Shown here: one piece after another, positions 8,044 to 13,347 of the stretch | Layout: each line of letters opens with the position of its first letter | Numbering within the stretch: position 1 is the stretch's first letter | Source of the DNA: an uncultured Clostridia bacterium | GTDB taxonomy: Bacteria; Bacillota; Clostridia; Oscillospirales; CAG-272 | Length of the DNA: 13,347 bases | Reading direction: 5' to 3' | NCBI GenBank assembly: GCA_947627815.1 | Contig: CANQXN010000034.1 | Coordinates: 1 to 13,347 of the forward strand | Program-made: the position numbers and the translations under genes | Notes under the pieces: generated by a model | Database searches by the model: none | The model's input: only the letters and a program-made list of their open reading frames with translations | Told to the model about the DNA's origin: nothing

Positions 8044-9041
8044 AAAACACCATCGGCAAGCGCGCCCACGGCCACGCGCGCTCGCGCGACGCCCGGGTCG
8101 TGCGTATTCGCTCGGAACACAACGGCATCGGCGCTTTGAAAACCCTCATCATCGCCCTTTTGCTGCTCGCGCAGATCGCCTTGCTCTTTCTGCTCTATCT
8201 CTTCTTCATCGCCGGTTTTCGCCATTATTTGCTTGTTTCCTTCATTTTGTCGCTCCTCACCTGCATTTATGTGGTTTCCAGCGACAAAAACAGCCAATCC
8301 AAGGCGGTATGGATCATCTTTTTGCTCCTCACTTTCAGCTTTGGCTATATCATCTACTTTTTATCGGACGAAAAAATCTTTTTCGGCAAGGCGAAAAAGA
8401 AATACCGCGCCATTTTTGACAAAAGCGAAGCGCTGGTAAAAGGCGACGCCCTTTCGGAAGAAACGGTCAGCCAGACGATGCGCAATTACGCCGCCTATCT
8501 TGAAAACGCCGGCCCCTTCCCCGCCTTTTCCGGCACAGAGATGCACTATTTCCCCTCGGGAGGGCAGCTTTTTGACGCGGTTCTGCCCCGCCTTGCCGCC
8601 GCCGAGCATTTCATCTTCATGGAGTTTTTCATCATCAGCGACGGCGTTTTGCTCGAACGGGTGCGCGAGGTGCTGGAGGAACGCGCCCGCGCCGGCGTGG
8701 ATGTGCGCATCCTCTATGACGACATGGGGAGCCATCGCACCCTCTCCCGCAAGACGCGGAAGGCCATGCGCAAGGCCGGCATCCGCATTTACGGCTTCAA
8801 CCGGCTCCTGGCGCGCTTCTCGGTGGCGATGAACTACCGCGATCACCGCAAAATCATCGTTGTTGACGGAAAAATCGCCTACACCGGCGGCAGCAACCTC
8901 GCCGATGAATATGTCAACGAAAAGCGAATGTTCGGCTATTGGAAGGACACCGGCTTTTCGCTCGAAGGGCCGGCGGTGGACAGTTTCACCCGCATTTTCC
9001 TCCGCCAATGGGCGTTTGTATCAAAAAAGAAGAGGACATGA
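8040..9041 (+). CDS. cls: Cardiolipin synthase, N-terminal part (membrane helices plus first HKD domain), ends at a frameshift
   Basis: Cardiolipin synthase joins two phosphatidylglycerol molecules into cardiolipin plus glycerol at the membrane. This 333-codon frame carries a basic N-terminus, hydrophobic helices at about 32-57, 62-84 and 88-110, and the first phospholipase-D domain with a complete HKD motif: H269, K271, D276 in HRKIIVVDG, followed by GGSN. It then ends at a TGA (9039-9041) just after LRQWAFVSKK, which is the linker before the second PLD domain in this family. The second domain continues in the -1 frame. Joined at the A-AAA-AAG at 9023-9029 the product would be about 527 residues, close to usual Cls length. 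Taken alone this half should be inactive, because PLD enzymes need both HKD motifs. The split may be programmed, a real mutation or a one-base sequence error. Confidence 0.88.
   Translation: MKNTIGKRAHGHARSRDARVVRIRSEHNGIGALKTLIIALLLLAQIALLFLLYLFFIAGFRHYLLVSFILSLLTCIYVVSSDKNSQSKAVWIIFLLLTFSFGYIIYFLSDEKIFFGKAKKKYRAIFDKSEALVKGDALSEETVSQTMRNYAAYLENAGPFPAFSGTEMHYFPSGGQLFDAVLPRLAAAEHFIFMEFFIISDGVLLERVREVLEERARAGVDVRILYDDMGSHRTLSRKTRKAMRKAGIRIYGFNRLLARFSVAMNYRDHRKIIVVDGKIAYTGGSNLADEYVNEKRMFGYWKDTGFSLEGPAVDSFTRIFLRQWAFVSKKKRT
9023..9029 (+). other. Possible -1 ribosomal frameshift site (A-AAA-AAG) in cls
   Basis: The zero-frame codons are TCA AAA AAG, so the heptamer A-AAA-AAG is in the correct phase for -1 slippage, as in E. 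coli dnaX. Slipping one base back gives AAA AAA GAA GAG GAC and enters exactly the frame that encodes the second half of Cls; the zero frame stops 10 nt later. A weak hairpin (CGGCC 9052-9056 with GGCCG 9062-9066) lies 22 nt downstream, further than the usual 5-9 nt, and no upstream internal Shine-Dalgarno is obvious. One missing A in the run would look the same. Confidence 0.4.
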
Positions 9042-9622
9042 CCCCCTTCTTCGGCCACAGCGGCCGGCGGGACAACCCCGCCGTTGTGATCCCCTACGCC
9101 GACGGGCTGGATTATGAACGCCCCATCGGCAAGGAGGTCTACACCCATCTCATCGCTGACGCCAAAAAGCGCCTCTGGATCATGACCCCCTATTTTATCC
9201 CCGATCAGACGATTGCCGAGCTTCTCGCCGAAAAGGCCATGGCGGGCGTCGATGTCCGCCTGATCCTCCCCGAAATCCCCGACAAACGCTATGTTTACAC
9301 GGTGACGCGCGGCAACGCCGAACGCCTCATCGACAGCGGGGTCAAGGTCTACTGCCTGAAAAACGCCTTTGTTCACGCTAAACTCATGCTCAACGAAAAT
9401 ACCGCCGTCGTGGGTTCCATCAATATCGATCTGCGCAGTTTTTATCAGCAGTTTGAGTGCGCGATCCTCACCGACGACCGCGAGATTTGCGCCGAGGTGG
9501 AAAAGGATTTCAACGCCACTTTCCCCGACTGTTTTGAAATCACCGCCGAAAACCGCCGGCGCAACCATCTGTTAAACCGCGTGCATGTGGGGCTGATGCG
9601 CCTTTTGGCGCCCCTGATGTAA
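9038..9622 (+). CDS. cls: Cardiolipin synthase, C-terminal part (second HKD domain), in the -1 frame
   Basis: Continuation of the cardiolipin synthase in the -1 frame relative to the N-terminal part; frame-B codons after the slip would begin at 9029. The ATG at 9038 has purine-rich AAGAGG only 2 nt upstream, too close for normal initiation, so separate translation is unlikely. The sequence is typical for the second PLD domain: a linker (DNPAVVIPYADG), IADAKKRLWIMTPYFIP, AMAGVDVRLILP, VYTVTRGNAERL, then VHAKLML followed by VVGSINIDLRSF. The second HKD motif is unusual: His (fused residue 446) and Lys (448) are present, but the stretch up to GSIN is one residue shorter than normal and has Asn-Glu where Asp is expected. 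It ends 17 nt before the palindromic terminator. Either a degenerating gene or an unusual Cls. Confidence 0.85.
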   Translation: MTPFFGHSGRRDNPAVVIPYADGLDYERPIGKEVYTHLIADAKKRLWIMTPYFIPDQTIAELLAEKAMAGVDVRLILPEIPDKRYVYTVTRGNAERLIDSGVKVYCLKNAFVHAKLMLNENTAVVGSINIDLRSFYQQFECAILTDDREICAEVEKDFNATFPDCFEITAENRRRNHLLNRVHVGLMRLLAPLM

Positions 9623-9638
9623 CAAGCCACCTCCAAAT

Positions 9639-9670
9639 AAAAAAGCCACGGTGTACACCGTGGCTTTTTT
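9639..9670. terminator. Perfect palindromic bidirectional terminator
   Basis: Six A (9639-9644), a self-complementary 20-mer (9645-9664; GCCACGGT, loop GTAC, ACCGTGGC) and six T (9665-9670). The 32 bp are perfectly symmetrical, so each strand gives a GC-rich hairpin followed by a U run. It sits 16 nt after the cls stop and 15 nt beyond the stop of the convergent 38-residue gene, and can serve both. Confidence 0.92.
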
Positions 9671-9685
9671 GTGCCTTATCAAAGA

Positions 9686-9802
9686 TTACTGAAACTCGTT
9701 CCAATCGATTTCTTCCATGTTGCCTTCGTCTTGCACGGAAGCAATCATAATATCATTGTCAACAAGGTGGATGATGTCCAGTTCAGGAGCCAGATATTTC
9801 AT
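9686..9802 (-). CDS. Small 38-residue acidic protein
   Basis: The reading frame begins MKYLAPELDIIHLVDND and ends EIDWNEFQ, with TAA at 9688-9686. AAAGGA (9815-9810) stands 7 nt before the ATG, a good ribosome binding site. The protein is acidic apart from the start and has no membrane segment. It lies between the PA14 protein (156 nt upstream) and the shared terminator. No clear promoter or terminator was seen in that 156 nt spacer, so it is probably transcribed with the PA14 gene. From memory, gut Clostridia encode many short proteins of the shape M-K-Y-x-x-P-E-x-x-I with a Ser in the middle and an acidic Trp-containing end. They are usually annotated as hypothetical, and I know no function. 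The short length leaves some doubt that it is expressed. Confidence 0.6.
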   Translation of the reverse strand: MKYLAPELDIIHLVDNDIMIASVQDEGNMEEIDWNEFQ

Positions 9803-9958
9803 ACGACAATCCTTTCGTAATCCTGTTTTTTATTTTTCTTTTCCGTGCGGCAGGGCGCGGCGGATAAAGATGCGGGACAAGGCGGCGCGGGTGTTGCTTT
9901 GACCGACGCCATGCGGTAGGCGCGGGCAAGCGCAATGCGCGCGTCAGAAAAACACGCG

Positions 9959-12124
9959 TTATTTTTCCAGAGCGGCGACAGCGTTTTCAAGATTCACATC
10001 CGCCGGAACGCCGGTGATCACCCAGCCGAAGATCAAAAGACCGTCATCCGCCGAATAAATCGTCGCCGAGCTTGTCGTGGTCGCGGCAACGCTCTTGAAG
10101 ATGACACGCGGCGTGTCGATCAGGGTCTTGGTTTCGCCGCCGGCGGTCAGTGTGATTTTGGCGTGATAGCCGGTATCCTCTTTTTGCGTGAGGAAGGATT
10201 CTTTGCCCACGCAGATCACGCGGACATCGACTTTGCCCGCCTCGGCGGAGGGTCTGGTTTGCAGGAAGAACTTATAGTCTTTGTTCGCTTCCAGCGTCAC
10301 GGTCTCGCGGGTCAGCGGCAAGCAGACGGCGTAATTCGAGGTATCGGCTTTGGAGGCGGAAAGTCCCATATCAAAGTGATATCCGCCAAAGCCCTGAATC
10401 AGGCTGACCGCCACCACATTGGTGCCTTCGTGCAGCAGCTCTTCCGCCTTTTCGGCGAATTTGAAGGTGCCGTAGTTGTCAATCCAACGGGGATTGACAT
10501 AAACCGGGATGCCGTTGATGTAAATATGAATGTTATCGTCAAATCTCATGTCGGCCATCAGCGCGGCGCCTTTGATCGCATTGAGGTCTTCGACTTCAAA
10601 TTCCTTCACCGCCCAGAGGCGTTTGTTCTGGGTATAGCCCTCTTCCTGGCCTTCCGGCACATCGGCGTAGGTGGCCCAGACATCGCTGCCGCCCTGGCCG
10701 AGGTCGGCATTCGCCGTATCCCATTTGCTATAGACCGCGTCATCGGTCGCCCAACCGGCGGCGGGTTCCTCTTCGTCATACTCGCCCGAGGTCATGTAGT
10801 ACCATTCGGCTTCGCGACCGAAGAAGGGGGTCACAGGATCGACCACAGCGCTCGCGGGTTTGGTCACGGTAAACACCAAACCGGAATTTGCCAGCGTCAC
10901 GGGATCCATTTGGTTATCGATCTTGAAGAGCGATTCCACAGCCTGACCGCCGTCAATTTCGACGAAAACGGCGTGGATCTTGTAGGCTTTGCCTTTCTCC
11001 AGTGTCACCGTGGTATGGGAGAAGGTGTTGGAGCGGTCGTTATAAATGCCGGAACCCCAGAATTCATAGGCAACCTGCGCCTTGCCGTCGTCACCGATGA
11101 TTTCGACATAGAGGCAGTTGTCCACTTTGGAAGTACCGAAGGTATAGGTGCCGCCGATGGTGGAAGTGACATAACCGTTATATTCGATCATGCAGTCTTC
11201 ATCGAAATAACCGAACTTGTGCCCATAAGCCTGCGACTCGGTCTCATAGTTCGGCACTACGCAGCTGCCGAGCTTGGTCATTTTGTTTTTGACTTTGCTA
11301 AAGGATTCGGCAAAATGGTGGTTAGCGGAATCAGCGGCGTCCTTGCCGTTTTTGTCGCCCTGTCCGTTCCCATTGCCAAAAGGAATGAGACCCTCGAGGA
11401 TACTGTGGTCGTTGACCAGTTTCGAGGCATAGAAAGTGCGGGTCAGTTTGAAGTCGAGCGCGTCATACATGCTCACGGCATCGGAGAAATCGGCTTTGGT
11501 GCTGACATCAAAGGAAAGCGCCTGGCCGCCGTCGCCCTCTAAGTAATAGGCCGTCACTTTCGTAGCCACGCCGGCTTTGAGCGTAAAGCCGCCGCAGTCG
11601 GTCGGGAGCCGGTCGTTGTTGCCGTCGAACCAGTGGTTGAAAGCCCAATATTCATAGACCTTCTTCATTTCGCCGTTCTGCTCGACAAACATGGTAAAGC
11701 CGTTGTCGACTTGGCGGCCGACGAGATAGTAGGTGCCGTCTTTGTCCGCCGTGACGGTGCCTTCCCACTTGATCATATAGCCGTCTTTGTCAAACTTCTG
11801 GCCTTTGCCAAGCTCCTCGTCAAAGGCGGTGACATTTGTGGCGCCATATTCCGTGATGGCGACCGAGGAATTCAGAATCGCGTCAATCGACTGGTCAAAA
11901 TGTTTGCTGTCGCCATAATCGAGACGGGCGCCCCGGTTGTCGGTATTGCCCACCAGCGGACCATACTGCGCGCCGTAATGGCCGACGCCTTCTTCTACGA
12001 TCTGATAGAAATCTGCCGTCAAGCCGTATTGCACCGAGCCTGCGGCGGTAGAAACCAGCGCGAACGCGGGGAGCAAACAAGCCGTCATACAGAGGACTAA
12101 CAGAAGAGCAAGTGCTTTTTTCAT
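9959..12124 (-). CDS. Secreted protein with two PA14-like domains and a jelly-roll domain
   Basis: A 721-residue exported protein. The ATG at 12124 is chosen because GGAGG lies 5 nt upstream and the signal peptide (MKKALALLLVLC..., cleavage probably after about residue 28, STAA) begins there; the upstream ATG at 12211 falls on the -35 box of the promoter. Residues about 32-222 and 225-421 look like two PA14-type beta-barrels: each has a Gly-Thr-Tyr-Tyr/Phe turn (DGTYYLVGRQVDNG; GGTYTFGTSKVDN), a Y-E-Y/F-W motif and an extended G-G-Q-A segment. Residues about 437-600 resemble a galactose-binding jelly roll (DDNIHIYINGIPVYVN, then LLHEGTNVVAVSL). The last about 116 residues form a module also found in the next gene. 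PA14 domains often bind carbohydrate, so a surface glycan-binding or adhesion role is plausible. There are no enzyme motifs and no LPXTG anchor. It has its own promoter. Confidence 0.85.
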   Translation of the reverse strand: MKKALALLLVLCMTACLLPAFALVSTAAGSVQYGLTADFYQIVEEGVGHYGAQYGPLVGNTDNRGARLDYGDSKHFDQSIDAILNSSVAITEYGATNVTAFDEELGKGQKFDKDGYMIKWEGTVTADKDGTYYLVGRQVDNGFTMFVEQNGEMKKVYEYWAFNHWFDGNNDRLPTDCGGFTLKAGVATKVTAYYLEGDGGQALSFDVSTKADFSDAVSMYDALDFKLTRTFYASKLVNDHSILEGLIPFGNGNGQGDKNGKDAADSANHHFAESFSKVKNKMTKLGSCVVPNYETESQAYGHKFGYFDEDCMIEYNGYVTSTIGGTYTFGTSKVDNCLYVEIIGDDGKAQVAYEFWGSGIYNDRSNTFSHTTVTLEKGKAYKIHAVFVEIDGGQAVESLFKIDNQMDPVTLANSGLVFTVTKPASAVVDPVTPFFGREAEWYYMTSGEYDEEEPAAGWATDDAVYSKWDTANADLGQGGSDVWATYADVPEGQEEGYTQNKRLWAVKEFEVEDLNAIKGAALMADMRFDDNIHIYINGIPVYVNPRWIDNYGTFKFAEKAEELLHEGTNVVAVSLIQGFGGYHFDMGLSASKADTSNYAVCLPLTRETVTLEANKDYKFFLQTRPSAEAGKVDVRVICVGKESFLTQKEDTGYHAKITLTAGGETKTLIDTPRVIFKSVAATTTSSATIYSADDGLLIFGWVITGVPADVNLENAVAALEK

Positions 12125-12129
12125 GATAA

Positions 12130-12134
12130 CCTCC
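12130..12134 (-). promoter_or_regulatory. Ribosome binding site fixing the start of the PA14 protein
   Basis: GGAGG on the minus strand, 5 nt before the ATG at 12124. It rules out the longer version starting at 12211, which would place translation initiation inside the promoter. Confidence 0.8.
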
Positions 12135-12179
12135 GATCGGGGGAAACGATGCCGGATCATGCCGGAAACCCCCATCGTT
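12134..12179 (-). promoter_or_regulatory. Inverted repeats in the leader of the PA14 gene
   Basis: Two alternative pairings overlap. CGATGGGGG (12177-12169) can pair with CCCCCGATCG (12143-12134) with one bulged base, ending against the Shine-Dalgarno. AACGATG (12179-12173) can pair with CATCGTT (12151-12145). An inner CCGG pair (12165-12162 with 12155-12152) fits in either. The predicted transcription start is near 12176, so the second pairing would be partly outside the RNA and could be a DNA operator instead. The function is unknown. Confidence 0.4.
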
Positions 12180-12182
12180 TTT

Positions 12183-12211
12183 ATTATACTATGGTTTTTC
12201 CTTCCTGTCAA
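12183..12211 (-). promoter_or_regulatory. Perfect-consensus promoter for the PA14 protein gene
   Basis: On the minus strand TTGACA (12211-12206), a 17 bp spacer and TATAAT (12188-12183), giving a leader of about 50 nt. A weaker candidate further upstream (TTGACA 12278-12273, TATAGA 12253-12248) has a 19 bp spacer. The AGAAAA...TTTTCT inverted repeat at 12228-12246 lies upstream of the -35 box. Confidence 0.8.
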
Positions 12212-12277
12212 CAGGGAATTTGACCGAGAAAAGAAACAATTTTCTTGTCTATAACGAATGGATTTGTGACCTTGTCA

Positions 12278-12310
12278 AAGCCAAAACTGCCGCCCCGAAG
12301 GACGGCAGTT
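12278..12310 (-). terminator. UUCG-loop terminator of the beta-helix protein gene
   Basis: On the minus strand the stem AACTGCCGTCC (12310-12300) pairs with GGGCGGCAGTT (12295-12285), 11 bp including one U-G pair, around a UUCG tetraloop. A T-rich tail interrupted by GGC follows. It begins 15 nt after the stop codon at 12325 and separates this gene from the promoter of the PA14 gene. Confidence 0.85.
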
Positions 12311-12324
12311 CAGCTGATAGCCTA

Positions 12325-13347
12325 TTAGGAAACGGTGACAGAAACCGTGACATGGTTTGCCGCAAAGGCATCGGGGACATCGGTGATGGTCCAGCCGAGA
12401 ATGTCAACGCCGTTCGTGCCGACAAAGGACATCGCCTGACCGGCAGCGTTCTTCGCGTTGAGGGCGCTGTAGACTTCCGCGAGGCTCAATTCGATGGATT
12501 TCGTCTCTTTGCCATCGGTAAAGCTGATCTTCACCTTGAGATTTTTCTTGAGGGTGTGGATCCACTCGTCATTGACAACAATGATCACGCGGACATCGGT
12601 GGTGCCTTCTTTGCTTCCCGCGCGGGTCTGCTCATAGGCCTTATAACGCTCGCCGGTGTTCAGGCCGAGCGTCACTTTGCCTGCGTTGTTTTCAAACTCT
12701 TCGGAAGTGGTGACAGATCTTTCACCCCAACCCCAAGTAGCGCCAACGCCATCGCTGTATTTGTTTTCGGTCACATAGGTGACATTCTTCACTTCCATGT
12801 TGCCGAGCATACATTTATCGCCGCTTCTCAGGTAAGCCACGATACCGGCGGCCAGGTTGGTCGCGGTGATGGTGCTGTCAAGCACGGCGCAGTTTTCGAT
12901 GTGGTAGCCCTTGTTGTCAGCGCCCCAGCAGCCGACACCGGCGATGCCGGCGGCGTTGCCGGGATTGCCCTTGATGGCGCAGCCCTTGACGGTGACATTT
13001 TCCACAAAGCCACGGTCAATCATACCGGCGAGAACACCGGCCAGAACCTGCTGGCCAACCTCGCTGCCTTCGGTGGCATTGACGGTCAGCGTGCAGTTTT
13101 CGAGAATCAGGTCAACGACACGACCGTTAGCGTTATCGTTGGCGATGCTTGTAAACATCAAGCCGACGGGCTTCCCCTCGCCCTCTGTTGTAGCATCGAC
13201 CGTCGCGGTATAGCTAAGACCCGAGATGGTGTGGCCGTTGCCGTAGAACTTGCCGACCCATTTGTTGACAGGCGTCCATTCCACACCGGTCATATCGATG
13301 TCGGCGGTGAGGTTGACGGTCATATTCTTGTTGTCGTTGCCACGGCT
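12325..13347 (-). CDS. Secreted beta-helix (GLUG-like) protein, C-terminal part, cut by the window edge
   Basis: The frame is open at the right edge (the first visible codons encode SRGNDNKN) and ends with TAA at 12327-12325, giving 340 residues. The first part is typical of GLUG/pectate-lyase-like surface proteins: LTADIDMTGVEWTPV, then GKFYGNGHTISGL. About four turns of a repeating pattern follow, in which a V-x-N-x-x-V/C strand is followed by A-A/L-A-G-I/V (VENVTVKGCAIKG; AAGIAGVG; IENCAVLDSTI; AAGIVAYL), consistent with a right-handed beta-helix. The last about 118 residues form a module that aligns with the end of the PA14 protein. The N-terminus, and so any signal peptide or catalytic domain, lies outside the window. 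It is probably extracellular, in adhesion or polysaccharide binding; no catalytic motif is visible. The Met at 13323 should not be taken as the start. Confidence 0.82.
   Translation of the reverse strand, partial: SRGNDNKNMTVNLTADIDMTGVEWTPVNKWVGKFYGNGHTISGLSYTATVDATTEGEGKPVGLMFTSIANDNANGRVVDLILENCTLTVNATEGSEVGQQVLAGVLAGMIDRGFVENVTVKGCAIKGNPGNAAGIAGVGCWGADNKGYHIENCAVLDSTITATNLAAGIVAYLRSGDKCMLGNMEVKNVTYVTENKYSDGVGATWGWGERSVTTSEEFENNAGKVTLGLNTGERYKAYEQTRAGSKEGTTDVRVIIVVNDEWIHTLKKNLKVKISFTDGKETKSIELSLAEVYSALNAKNAAGQAMSFVGTNGVDILGWTITDVPDAFAANHVTVSVTVS

Noticed and set aside
8939..9037. Upstream extension of the second cls frame from a TTG at 8939
   Set aside because: It overlaps the conserved first half of Cls in another frame, and the extra residues (Arg/Pro/His-rich) do not resemble PLD proteins.
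9799..9990. 63-codon minus-strand frame whose stop overlaps the ATG of the 38-residue gene
   Set aside because: It starts at a TTG inside the PA14 gene without a ribosome binding site, and its Ala/Pro/Lys-rich product has no recognisable pattern. The ATGA overlap appears to be chance.
9935..11542. 535-codon open frame on the plus strand
   Set aside because: Antisense to the PA14 protein, which has a signal peptide, ribosome binding site and promoter. The composition is typical of a shadow frame.
12077..12085. Lipobox-like M-T-A-C in the signal peptide of the PA14 protein
   Set aside because: The Cys is at residue 16, with Leu next to it and a further hydrophobic stretch behind it. A normal signal peptidase I site near STAA fits better.

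Overview
The window is about 13.3 kb of moderately GC-rich bacterial DNA. It has strong Shine-Dalgarno sites, consensus sigma-70/sigma-A promoters, a lipoprotein galactosidase, a two-HKD cardiolipin synthase, and large secreted PA14 and beta-helix proteins. This suits an uncultured, probably gut- or rumen-associated Clostridia-type Firmicute. That placement is an inference from gene style; no rRNA or other marker is present.

Layout. (1) Positions 1-2681, minus strand: a GH2 beta-galactosidase (LacZ type) without signal peptide, running off the left edge. (2) 2682-2927: a divergent promoter region with a recognisable promoter on each strand. (3) 2928-7349, plus strand: a second, very large GH2 beta-galactosidase made as a lipoprotein, with a C-terminal helical segment and a LamG-like beta-sandwich. 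(4) 7414-8043 and 8040-9622, plus strand: a two-helix membrane protein of unknown function, translationally coupled to a cardiolipin synthase (cls). The cls is split into two frames exactly at an A-AAA-AAG heptamer between its two phospholipase-D halves. (5) 9639-9670: a perfect palindromic hairpin that can terminate from both sides. (6) 9686-9802, minus strand: a 38-residue protein. (7) 9959-12124, minus strand: a secreted protein with two PA14-like domains, a jelly-roll domain and a C-terminal module. (8) 12325-13347, minus strand: the C-terminal part of a secreted beta-helix/GLUG-like protein that ends in the same kind of C-terminal module.

How they may work together. The two galactosidases suggest two-stage use of beta-galactosides: the lipoprotein trims glycans outside the cell and the cytoplasmic enzyme splits imported products. 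No transporter or regulator is visible here. The right-hand genes look like surface adhesion or glycan-binding proteins. The cls/membrane-protein pair belongs to envelope lipid metabolism.

The points most worth a second look are the in-frame slippery heptamer in cls together with its altered second HKD motif, the shared C-terminal module of the two right-hand secreted proteins, the 38-residue protein, and two consensus promoters (2834-2862 and 12183-12211) that also resemble each other in their spacers.
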